Shown piece by piece: positions 17,085 through 24,508 of a stretch of DNA of 41,087 nucleotides (positions are counted from its first letter, which is position 1; every line of letters starts with the position of its first letter). The notes under the pieces were generated by a model. The model saw nothing but the letters and a program-made list of their open reading frames with translations, searched no databases and was not told the DNA's origin. A program made the translations under genes and the position numbers. Source of the stretch: Planctomycetota bacterium. Lineage in GTDB: Bacteria > Planctomycetota > Planctomycetia > Pirellulales > Pirellulaceae. The DNA is taken from assembly GCA_029259935.1 (NCBI GenBank), contig JAJDEH010000264.1, positions 1 to 41,087 of the forward strand. The letters run 5' to 3'.

Positions 17085-17242
17085 AAGAATTCTCACACGA
17101 AGGCACGAAGTATCGGATTGAACGGAATGACGTTAGATTATCAAGGTGCGTCGACATTGGCCACAAGGGCCGCGAGATTGAAGTCACCGCACCTTCGTGT
17201 CTTTGTGTCTTTGTGTGAGATACCGGTCTATTTCCTACAGTG
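16891..17242. repeat. Direct repeat, left copy (GxxExxY 5' part and leader)
   Basis: About 352 bp nearly identical to 18365-18769. It includes the 5' part of the GxxExxY gene, its leader with inverted arms (17092-17110 and 17193-17219) and one copy of the 15-bp unit cgtcgacattggcca (17149-17163). The right copy has four such units and nine extra bases in one arm. The copies are in the same orientation and enclose the gene 17257-18168. Confidence 0.9.
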
Positions 17243-17256
17243 ATCAACGTCGGCAC

Positions 17257-18168
17257 ATGCAAACTTCACGATCATTCGCTTTGTTTGGCCTGCCGCCGTT
17301 CATCACGTTGGGCTTCGCTCTCTGCTGTTTCGGTGTCTGCCCGCTCATGGACTTTTTTGATCCACGGGATGCCGGTGCTGTTTTCGTCTATTTCACCTTC
17401 GGTGCCATCAGTGCGGCTTTCGCTTTGCTGGCCATTTTTTCCGTTGTGTGGTCTCTACCGCTTTGGCTTCGCTTGGGGCTGAGCATTGCGGTGGGATTCG
17501 CTTTGTATTTCTGCTGGCTTGTCGGGTTCATGGTAGCGTCGGTCGAGCATGGTCTTTCATTCGACGACGAAGGACGCCAGGCCGCCGCCACGCTGCTCTG
17601 TTTGCCAATCATTTTCATGGCGATTCAATCGCCGCTGTGGCTGGTCCGCCACCTGTGCCGATGGCAAGTGGCTTTGCAAGGGCCGCCGATCCCGCCGCCG
17701 CTAAGTCCGCTGACGATACGTGACATCTTAATCGGAACGGGCCTCATTGGGTTGGCATTGGCCGCCGCACAATTTGCCCGGCAGGTCGCGGATGAACCGT
17801 CGTCCCATGCTGAATTCGGAATGGTGATCGGCATTGGCCTGGCGTGCGGCTTCGGCATCAGCCTGGCAAGTACAATCCCTGTCGTGATCGCCACCTTGCG
17901 AGCGCGGAATCCCGCTTGGGGCATGCTGGCCATCGCCCACTACACAGCGATCGCGCTGGCCATCACGTTCGTGGTTGTCGGATTAGTGGAAGGACGAGTG
18001 CCTCAGTTTTGGGATGTGTTCGGCTGGTCCATTTCGATAGTGACTTTCATGGGGGCGATGGCGACGCCGCTGCTATTGGCGCGTGGCCTTGGCTTCCGCT
18101 TGCGGTGGGGGCGTGAATCGATGGTCGATTCGGTGGGAAAATTGGACACGGAGGCCAAGAGCCATTAG
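17257..18168 (+). CDS. Multi-pass membrane protein, unknown function
   Basis: A 303-aa protein starting MQTSRSFALFGLPPFITLGF with about eight hydrophobic segments, a central Pro-rich loop (GPPIPPPLSPLTIRDILIGT) and a charged C-terminus. The phrase LTIRDILIGTGLIGLALAAA after a Pro-rich stretch is a pattern seen repeatedly in planctomycete membrane proteins ('RDLLWLT...'), but function is unknown. The chosen ATG leads directly into the first hydrophobic segment; the frame is open upstream into the leader repeat of the truncated GxxExxY copy, which I regard as non-coding. The gene is enclosed by the 350-400 bp direct repeats, so it could have been moved or duplicated with them. Confidence 0.7.
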   Translation: MQTSRSFALFGLPPFITLGFALCCFGVCPLMDFFDPRDAGAVFVYFTFGAISAAFALLAIFSVVWSLPLWLRLGLSIAVGFALYFCWLVGFMVASVEHGLSFDDEGRQAAATLLCLPIIFMAIQSPLWLVRHLCRWQVALQGPPIPPPLSPLTIRDILIGTGLIGLALAAAQFARQVADEPSSHAEFGMVIGIGLACGFGISLASTIPVVIATLRARNPAWGMLAIAHYTAIALAITFVVVGLVEGRVPQFWDVFGWSISIVTFMGAMATPLLLARGLGFRLRWGRESMVDSVGKLDTEAKSH

Positions 18169-18180
18169 GTGCAACGGTCG

Positions 18181-18558
18181 CTAGTTCGCAATGCGTTTGA
18201 TTCCGTTCTTGAGCAATGCTTCTGCAAAGTTGATCAGCAGGCCGAGCCTGAATCCGGTCACCTTCAGGTAGGTGAGGAGTTGTTTTGCATGTACTGGCGC
18301 GAGTCTCTCGACCGACTTTAGTTCGACGATGAAGCAACCATTGATCACCAGATCGGCTCGGAATCCCATCTCGAATTCCATTTCTTCAAAGATCACGGGG
18401 ATTGGTTTCTCACGCTCCACCTGGTAACCGCGCTCTGCCAGTTTTCGTTGAAGAATCACGGTGTAAATAGACTCCAGAAGACCAGGCCCCAGCGCCATGT
18501 GAAGCTGCATGGAAGTGTCGACCACATCGGTTGCGATCTTTTCCAAATCTTCATTCAT
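18181..18558 (-). CDS. GxxExxY protein (TIGR04256-like), PD-(D/E)xK nuclease-like
   Basis: A 125-aa protein with the family motif GLLESIY (Gly 26, Glu 29, Tyr 32) and a C-terminal core of the PD-(D/E)xK type: Asp 69 in FRADLVIN and Glu 79/Lys 81 in FIVELKSVERL, followed by HAKQLLTYLKVTGFRLGLLINF. This fold suggests a nucleic-acid enzyme, but no activity is known to me. The start is the ATG at 18558. Upstream lies a leader of about 200 bases with a 27-nt inverted repeat and a 15-bp tandem array; although the frame stays open through it, the translation there (SHTKAQRHEG...) is a known kind of repeat artefact. A truncated copy lies at 16878-17084. Such genes often occur in many copies per planctomycete genome. 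Confidence 0.88.
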   Translation of the reverse strand: MNEDLEKIATDVVDTSMQLHMALGPGLLESIYTVILQRKLAERGYQVEREKPIPVIFEEMEFEMGFRADLVINGCFIVELKSVERLAPVHAKQLLTYLKVTGFRLGLLINFAEALLKNGIKRIAN

Positions 18559-18565
18559 AAGAATT

Positions 18566-18746
18566 CTCACACGAAGGCACAAAGGCACGAAGTATCGGAT
18601 TGACCGGAAAGACGTTAGATTATCAAGGTGCGTCGACATTGGCCACGTCGACATTGGCCACGTCGACATTGGCCACGTCGACATTGGCCACAAGGGCCAC
18701 GGGATTGAAGTCACCGTACCTTCGTGTCTTTGTGCCTTTGTGTGAG
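18566..18746. repeat. Leader inverted repeat of the GxxExxY gene, 27-nt arms
   Basis: Arm 18566-18592 (ctcacacgaaggcacaaag...) and arm 18720-18746 (cttcgtgtctttgtgcctt...) are inverted copies matching at about 25 of 27 positions, 127 bases apart. The left arm starts eight bases beyond the ATG of the GxxExxY gene. The same pair flanks the leader of the truncated copy. Confidence 0.8.
18631..18690. repeat. 15-bp tandem repeat, four perfect copies
   Basis: cgtcgacattggcca is repeated four times exactly (18631, 18646, 18661, 18676). The paralogous leader at 17149-17163 has one unit, so the array expanded after the duplication or collapsed in the other copy. Confidence 0.95.
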
Positions 18747-18870
18747 ATGCCCGTCTATTTCCTATAGTGGCGAATCTCGATCGGCGGCGGAAGCGGCGCT
18801 CCACTGCGGATCATTGCGGTCACAAAGCAATGAACTCATATCGCCCGCGGATAAAGGTTGTAGCGCCCCC

Positions 18871-18911
18871 TTGACTAGTCCGGCCGTTATGGCTACACTT
18901 ATAGCCATAAC
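18871..18911 (+). promoter_or_regulatory. Promoter with palindromic operator of the BlaI/M56 genes
   Basis: TTGACT (18871-18876), 17 bases and TACACT (18894-18899) form a -35/-10 pair. The -10 lies inside a perfect inverted repeat GTTATGGCTA (18886-18895) - six bases - TAGCCATAAC (18902-18911). A repressor bound there would block the promoter. BlaI/MecI-type repressors bind such palindromes in their own promoters, so autorepression is the simplest reading. Confidence 0.75.
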
Positions 18912-18939
18912 GATTACATCCATAGTCAAGGAGTCCTCC

Positions 18940-19338
18940 GTGCCGCTGCCCTTGTCCGACGGGCAACGAGAAATCATGGAGATCGTCTGGGACCAAGGTG
19001 AGGTCTCGGCATTCGAAGTGCGCGACATCCTGTCCGAAACACGCGAAGTCGCCCGTAACACCGTCCGCACGATGCTGGAACGGATGGAAGAGAAGGGTTG
19101 GCTGAAGCACCGTGTCATCGGGCGAACCTTTTTCTATTCGGCCCTCGTCCCGCGCGAAGTCAGCCTCGGCCAGCGCGTGGCGGAGATCGTCGACAAGGCG
19201 TGCGGCGGCGAACCGGAACGGCTTATGTCCGCCCTACTCGACTACCGCGGGCTGACCGAGGACGAGGCCCGGCGAATTCGCGACATGCTCAACGCCGCCG
19301 ACAAAACGCCGCGCCGCCGCAACCAGCGAAAGAAGTGA
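18940..19338 (+). CDS. BlaI/MecI/CopY family transcriptional repressor
   Basis: A 132-aa winged-helix protein of the penicillinase repressor family. LSDGQREIMEIVWDQGEVSAFEV begins the first helices, and VARNTVRTMLERMEEKGWLKH is the recognition helix and wing, with the typical TVxTxLxRLxEKG pattern. Residues about 85-120 form the dimerisation helices. The start is GTG 18940 with AAGGAG at 18928-18933; the frame is open upstream through the operator, where translation would be meaningless. Family members repress their own operon and are cleaved or released when the partner M56 peptidase senses a signal. The M56 gene follows after four bases. The C-terminus is unusually basic (PRRRNQRKK). Confidence 0.92.
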   Translation: MPLPLSDGQREIMEIVWDQGEVSAFEVRDILSETREVARNTVRTMLERMEEKGWLKHRVIGRTFFYSALVPREVSLGQRVAEIVDKACGGEPERLMSALLDYRGLTEDEARRIRDMLNAADKTPRRRNQRKK

Positions 19339-19342
19339 CAAG

Positions 19343-21493
19343 ATGATGATCGCCCCATTCGTTGACCAGGTGAATGACTGGTTCGCCAACAGCCGGGTGC
19401 TTGCCTTCGGGACCACCGTTCTAATACAGATCACGTTGCTCTTGATTTTGGCGTTAGCGCTATCCCGCTTGTTTCGTCGCGACCCCGCGATGCGCTATTG
19501 CTTGCTACTGTCCGCGCTGGTGTGCGTGACGGTGATTCCCATGTTGACGGCCGGGTTTCAGCGAGTTGGATTTTCGTTCCTCGCGGTGACCTGGACAGCC
19601 GGTCCGACTCACCAGCCGGCACCGATCGACCGCGATGCGTCGTTTGACATCGGCGTTGACGAAGAGATGCTGATACCGCCAAAAAACGCCGATGGCGGCG
19701 TGGACCATGTGACCGCCGGGGCAGCATCAGGAGAGACGGCTTTGCCATTGGCGGCGGCACCAAGTCTCTCTGTCGTGCTTCCGTGGGCCAAGTCGATCGC
19801 CTTTTCGATTTGGATTGCGGGCTGTTGCATTGGATTTTTCAGTCTTGCCAGAAGCCATCTGAAGGTTTGTCGAATTTTGCGAACTGCTCGCCCGGCCGAC
19901 ATGGCGCGCCTGTCGCGAGTCAAGCGCGAAGTGTGCCGCATCCTGGGTGTCAAATCGTTGCCCCCACTTGTCTGTTCGCCTTGCGTCGACAGTCCGACCG
20001 TGGCGGGCATGCTGCGGGCCCGCATTGTTCTGCCAACAAGACTTGCTGGCATACTGAGCCCGCGCGAATTAAGGGACGTGTTGCTACATGAAACAGCGCA
20101 CGTGCTGCGCCGCGACCAATTGGTACTCTTGCTTCAACAGATAATCGGTGTGCTCCTTTGGCCGCACCCGATGATACACCTCCTCAACGCGTTACTGGCC
20201 CGTGCGCGTGAGGAGGTGTGCGATAACTATGTGCTGGAAGTTGCCGCGCCCACCGAATACGGACACACGCTCTTGCGCGTGTGCGAACTGATGCCGGCTC
20301 CCCAAACTCTACGCGGCACGACGGGGATGCTCGGCGGACGTTGGAAACTGGAAGACCGCATCGCCGACCTTCTCGACACTAGGAGAAATTCGATGATCCA
20401 TTTGCAAGCGACTCGGACCCTGGCCATTACGTTGTGCGCGCTGAGCCTGTTGGTGCTGCTCGCGGGAAGCCAACTGAGTTGGGCCGCCGGGCCTCCCGAT
20501 TCCGAAACGAGCGATGATGCCAGACAGCCCGACCAGAGCGCCAGTCCCACCGCTTCGGAAGCCGAAGTCGCCGACGCCGTACAGGGCACCGTGAAGCTCC
20601 TCAAGCGCCGGACGATGCCCGACGCGGATGCCGAAGGCAAGGAGAGCCTACTGGATCTGTTCGCCATCGACGTCACCAGTGGTGAGGTGGTGGTGGTTGC
20701 GAAGCGGCCCCAACCGGAATTGACGTATTGCGGAACGCCTTCCTGGTCGCGCGACGGCGGAAAAATTCTGTTTGACGCCACGCCGGGAAAGGTCTGGAGT
20801 CGAACCCGCTTGCTTGTCGTCGACCTGCTGCAAATGTCCGCCGATCCCGTGGACCTGGGCGCGGGCAATTGCCCGACTCTCTCGCCCGACGGCAAACAAA
20901 TTGCCTTCCTGCTGAACGCCGCGGGCGGTGGGGGTGGGATCTGGATCATGAACTCCGACGGCACCAACCGCCGCCGCCTGGGCGGGTCCGGCATCCCGAA
21001 GTGGTCGCCCGACGGTAAGAACCTGCTGCTCACCAGTTTCTCAACCGATCGCGATCTCTCGCTGATAAATGTGGAGACCGGAGCGATCGAACCGATTCAA
21101 TTCGCTGGTCACAGGTTCTATTCGCGAGCCGGTTGGGGCGGCGACGGGGACACGATCTTGTCGGTCGTCGGTTCCGATCGCGGAACGGAAATCGCGTTGG
21201 TCGACATCTCCACGCCCGCCGCAGCCAAGATCAAGCGGGTCCTGTGGAGCAGGGGAGACGGTTCAAGCGCCGCTCCCACTTGCCCCGTCTACTCGGCCAA
21301 GGCACAGCGGTGCGTTTTCACCGGCCGCGGTAAGACCGGCACGGCCCTCTACATGCTCGACACAAGCGAAAAGGGTACGCCCGTTCGTGTCGAGCCACAA
21401 ATCGAAGACAATTTCATGACCAGCCTCGGCATGTCCCCCGACGGCCGCTACGTCCTATTCTGCAGCGACCGGCTGGTCCGCAAAACTCAATGA
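19343..21493 (+). CDS. BlaR1-like M56 metallopeptidase with C-terminal TolB-like propeller
   Basis: A 716-aa membrane sensor protease. The N-terminal third has membrane helices (about residues 20-40, 50-72, 148-168) and the M56 peptidase motif HETAH (residues 249-253, zinc and catalytic Glu), followed by LLARAREEVCDNYVL with the third zinc ligand region. Another membrane helix lies at about 353-375. Instead of the penicillin-binding domain of BlaR1, residues about 415-716 form a WD40-like/PD40 beta-propeller (CPTLSPDGKQIAFL, IPKWSPDGKNLLL, LGMSPDGRYVLF). It should sense something outside the membrane and inactivate the BlaI-like repressor encoded four bases upstream. The signal is unknown; beta-lactam sensing is not supported. 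Its last codons begin a 100-bp dispersed repeat also found at 25979. Confidence 0.9.
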   Translation: MMIAPFVDQVNDWFANSRVLAFGTTVLIQITLLLILALALSRLFRRDPAMRYCLLLSALVCVTVIPMLTAGFQRVGFSFLAVTWTAGPTHQPAPIDRDASFDIGVDEEMLIPPKNADGGVDHVTAGAASGETALPLAAAPSLSVVLPWAKSIAFSIWIAGCCIGFFSLARSHLKVCRILRTARPADMARLSRVKREVCRILGVKSLPPLVCSPCVDSPTVAGMLRARIVLPTRLAGILSPRELRDVLLHETAHVLRRDQLVLLLQQIIGVLLWPHPMIHLLNALLARAREEVCDNYVLEVAAPTEYGHTLLRVCELMPAPQTLRGTTGMLGGRWKLEDRIADLLDTRRNSMIHLQATRTLAITLCALSLLVLLAGSQLSWAAGPPDSETSDDARQPDQSASPTASEAEVADAVQGTVKLLKRRTMPDADAEGKESLLDLFAIDVTSGEVVVVAKRPQPELTYCGTPSWSRDGGKILFDATPGKVWSRTRLLVVDLLQMSADPVDLGAGNCPTLSPDGKQIAFLLNAAGGGGGIWIMNSDGTNRRRLGGSGIPKWSPDGKNLLLTSFSTDRDLSLINVETGAIEPIQFAGHRFYSRAGWGGDGDTILSVVGSDRGTEIALVDISTPAAAKIKRVLWSRGDGSSAAPTCPVYSAKAQRCVFTGRGKTGTALYMLDTSEKGTPVRVEPQIEDNFMTSLGMSPDGRYVLFCSDRLVRKTQ

Positions 21494-21583
21494 GCGGGCA
21501 ACTCAGCGCCGGCCAAAGTTGATTGTGGTAATTGTGGTGCAGGCGTCCCGCCTGCACTCTACAAAGCCGTGTAGGGTGTGTAC
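21482..21583. repeat. Dispersed ~100-bp repeat, left copy
   Basis: Similar to 25979-26092: both begin aaaactcaaYgagcggg, contain a stretch of attgtg repeats and the hairpin GCAGGCG-TCC-CGCCTGC (here 21539-21555), and end near agccgtRtaggRtgtgta. The first bases encode the end of the M56 gene including its stop. The remainder of the gap 21584-21883 holds no gene I can support. Confidence 0.7.
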
Positions 21584-21883
21584 TCGCACCTTGCTAATGC
21601 GGCATGGCCACAACCGACCTTTTCCGCGAATTGCAGGCCGAAAATACGAAGCGGACACCGAATATCGCTGCAATGGCTCCGTGCTGCTATAATGGCGTCC
21701 TGCCATATTGCCGACCGTACTTGAAAGCGGACCCACCTACCTACCACGAGCGCTTGCCGCCCACCTACCGACAGTCGTCCACGAGATGACCAAAATAGCT
21801 CCTCCGTTCGATCGCAATGTTTGTCATCGCGCAAAACAACTTACGCACGTCTCGGAACTGGCTGAAAAGAAAAAGGCGCCTAA

Positions 21884-24493
21884 GTGAATACTCTGAGAAT
21901 TACGATCCTGCTGGTACTCGGCAGCGCCTGCCCGGTGCTGGCCGACGAGCCTGATGCCGACCCAACGACTTTGGAACAGGCCAAGGAATTGGGGCGGGTG
22001 AAATCTCGATTCTTGAAAGAACGTAGTTCAGACAAGAAGGCCGCCCACGCCATTCCCAAGGCGAATATTTCTCACTTTCAAAAAGTGATCGGGCCTCTCC
22101 TGAACAAGAGCTGCGTAGCATGTCATGGTCCCAAAAAGTCCGAGGGAAGACTTCGTGTCGACACGTTAAACCCCGACCTGTTAACTGGTGCCGACGTTGA
22201 GCGATGGCGGGAGGTTTACAACGTTTTAAGTAACTCAGAGATGCCGCCAGAAGACGAGCCAGATTATGCACTGGCCGATGCGGATCGTGGCAAGATTGTC
22301 GAATGGCTCGGCGACGAAATGAATAAGGCGTCTGTCGCGCGACGCAACAACACCCAGCACTCGTCTTTTCGTCGGCTGACGAAATACGAATACAACTACG
22401 CCTTGCAAGATCTGCTGGGCTTGCCCTATACGCTCGCCAATAGCCTGCCTCCGGAAACCCCATCCGAGGATGGGTTCAAGAACAGTTCTGACATGCTGCA
22501 GATGTCGACCATGCAGTTCGAGGCGTATCGTGAAATCGGGCTTAGAGCTTTAAAGCGAGCCACCGTGCGTGGCGAGCGTCCGAAAGCCGTCACTTACATC
22601 ATCTCGATGCAGGAAGAGATGGACAAAGCGGCCTCGGCAAAGAAAGCAAAGACATTCAATAAATCTGACAAGACTTACAGCAACGATCGGAACCGGCAAC
22701 ATTTATTTAATCAAGAAACGGGCAACGGTGTTCATTTCTCCGGTGGAAAGTCGGTCCCTAAGTCGGATGCAGTCGTTGGTCGAGTGCCTGCTGTATCGCC
22801 CGTTGTTCTAGTTCTCCCCCAGTCCAATGAGTTGAAGCTGAATCTGGATCGATTCCTTCCTGATGAAGGCATCATGCGCGTTCGCATACGCGCCGGGCGA
22901 ACGACCATGAACGCCAACGAATATGCAAGTCTGCGATTGGTATTCAGTGCCCACACCAGCAACAACGCCAACTTCTCGCAAGTGATCAGCGAGCGTGACA
23001 TTCCCGTTACGGCACCTGCCGACAAACCACAATTCATCGATTTCCATATTCCTCTGAGTGACATCCAGCGAAACCCATTCCGAAAACTGACAACCACATT
23101 TCCTAGGCGGGATGAGTTCCTAACGATTCGAAATGTTTCCAACGCAAGTAATCGGAAAGAACCGCTGCACGTTCTTATCGATCACATCGAAATCAGCGCT
23201 CCGTTCTTCGAGCAATGGCCGCCCCAAACTCATCGTGAAATTTTCATCAAGAGCGACAACAGAGACGATGAGGAAAAATATGGCCGCGAAGTTCTGACTA
23301 GATTCATGAGACGTGTCTGGCGTCGTCCCGTCAGTTCGCCGGAAGTTGACCAGTTCATGGCCCTGTTTGCGAAATACCGACCGGGATTTTCAAACTTCGA
23401 AGATGCCATGTTGGAAGTGTTGGCTACCGCTCTGGCCACGCCGGAGTTTCTCTACCTGACGCAAAAACTTCCCGCCGATCCCAAGGAAAACCCCAAAACG
23501 ATCACTGATTTGGAACTGGCCAGCCGTCTCTCGATTTTTCTGTGGTCCAGCATTCCTGACGAGCAGCTGCTCAGCCTCGCTCAGCAAGGAACACTCAAAG
23601 ATCCCGAGGTTTTGACGGCTCAAGTCAAGCGAATGTTGGCGGACCCACGTGCCAGACGCTTCTCTCAGAATTTCGTTCAGCAGTGGCTCGGCATGGATGG
23701 CATGAACAGTGTGACTCATGTCACCGACAGCTCATTGAAGGAGGCGATGCAGGAAGAGCCCATCGCCCTTTTTGATGAAGTTCTGAATCGCAACCGCAGC
23801 GTCATGGACTTCATCCATTCGGACTACGCAGTGGTGAACGAACGCTTGGCCGCACACTATCGCATTCCAGATGTCCATGGCCCTCACTTCCGCAAAGTTC
23901 CGATCGAGCCACAAACGAATCGTGGCGGGATTTTGACAGGTGCCGCGATCTTAACGATGAACTCCGATGGCAAGGATTCTCATCCTCTCAAGCGCGGAAT
24001 CTGGATGCTGGAACGTATCCTCCAGGATCCACCGCCACCACCACCGCCCAATGTCCCGGAAGTCGATCTGACGGATCCGGAGATATTGAAAATGACTCTG
24101 AAAGAACGCATCGCCGATCATCGGAATAAGCCCGCCTGTATTTCGTGTCATGCCAAGATTGATCCCTGGGGGATCGCGTTTGAAAACTACGATGCCTTGG
24201 GAGCCTACCGTACTCGAATCAAAAACAAGCCCGTCGATGCGACTTCAAAACTGTTCAACAAGGAAAAACTGGCGGGGATGGATGGCTTAAAACGATACTT
24301 GCTCAGGGATCGGCAAGATCAATTTGCCAGAGCCATGGTTCACAAAATGACCGCTTATGCACTTGGCCGTCCATTGTCTTTTAGCGATCATGCCGATATT
24401 GACAGCATGACCGCGGAATTCAGAAAACGTGGTGATCGTCTTGGCGATTTGGTAAACTTGATCGTCAGCAGTGAGCTGTTTCACGCGAAGTAG
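21884..24493 (+). CDS. Planctomycete cytochrome-like DUF1587/1592/1588/1585 protein
   Basis: An 869-aa exported protein. After a signal peptide (about 1-20) comes a c-type-cytochrome-like domain with CVACHGPKKSEGRLRVD (about 77-93) and SEMPPEDEP, then DUF1587 (FRRLTKYEYNYALQDLLGL, about 160), a beta-rich middle, DUF1595/DUF1592 (FMRRVWRRPVSSPEVDQF; ATPEFLYL; RLSIFLWSSIPDEQL), DUF1588 with a second CISCH motif (about 750) and IDPWGIAFENYDALG, and DUF1585 at the end. The two CxxCH motifs suggest covalent heme. The biochemical role of this planctomycete family is unknown; periplasmic redox or polymer breakdown has been guessed. GTG 21884 is used, with AAGG seven bases upstream. It is followed after 15 bases by its usual DUF1552 partner. 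Confidence 0.93.
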   Translation: MNTLRITILLVLGSACPVLADEPDADPTTLEQAKELGRVKSRFLKERSSDKKAAHAIPKANISHFQKVIGPLLNKSCVACHGPKKSEGRLRVDTLNPDLLTGADVERWREVYNVLSNSEMPPEDEPDYALADADRGKIVEWLGDEMNKASVARRNNTQHSSFRRLTKYEYNYALQDLLGLPYTLANSLPPETPSEDGFKNSSDMLQMSTMQFEAYREIGLRALKRATVRGERPKAVTYIISMQEEMDKAASAKKAKTFNKSDKTYSNDRNRQHLFNQETGNGVHFSGGKSVPKSDAVVGRVPAVSPVVLVLPQSNELKLNLDRFLPDEGIMRVRIRAGRTTMNANEYASLRLVFSAHTSNNANFSQVISERDIPVTAPADKPQFIDFHIPLSDIQRNPFRKLTTTFPRRDEFLTIRNVSNASNRKEPLHVLIDHIEISAPFFEQWPPQTHREIFIKSDNRDDEEKYGREVLTRFMRRVWRRPVSSPEVDQFMALFAKYRPGFSNFEDAMLEVLATALATPEFLYLTQKLPADPKENPKTITDLELASRLSIFLWSSIPDEQLLSLAQQGTLKDPEVLTAQVKRMLADPRARRFSQNFVQQWLGMDGMNSVTHVTDSSLKEAMQEEPIALFDEVLNRNRSVMDFIHSDYAVVNERLAAHYRIPDVHGPHFRKVPIEPQTNRGGILTGAAILTMNSDGKDSHPLKRGIWMLERILQDPPPPPPPNVPEVDLTDPEILKMTLKERIADHRNKPACISCHAKIDPWGIAFENYDALGAYRTRIKNKPVDATSKLFNKEKLAGMDGLKRYLLRDRQDQFARAMVHKMTAYALGRPLSFSDHADIDSMTAEFRKRGDRLGDLVNLIVSSELFHAK

Positions 24494-24508
24494 GAGCAAA
24501 AACACATC

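Larger units (their letters stand above)
18365..18769. repeat. Direct repeat, right copy (GxxExxY 5' part and leader)
   Basis: About 405 bp nearly identical to 16891-17242 in the same orientation, longer by three 15-bp units and about nine bases. It covers the 5' two thirds of the intact GxxExxY gene and its whole leader. Confidence 0.9.

Noticed and set aside
18631..18690. CRISPR-like array
   Set aside because: Units are 15 bp with no spacers and no cas genes nearby; it is a plain tandem repeat.
18559..18804. N-terminal extension of the GxxExxY gene through the leader repeats
   Set aside because: The extension is encoded by inverted and tandem repeats (SHTKAQRHEG, MSTWP repeats) and the family starts at the MNEDLEKI-type Met, as in the truncated copy.
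19343..21493. Beta-lactam resistance sensor (true BlaR1)
   Set aside because: There is no penicillin-binding domain and no beta-lactamase gene nearby; the C-terminal part is a beta-propeller.
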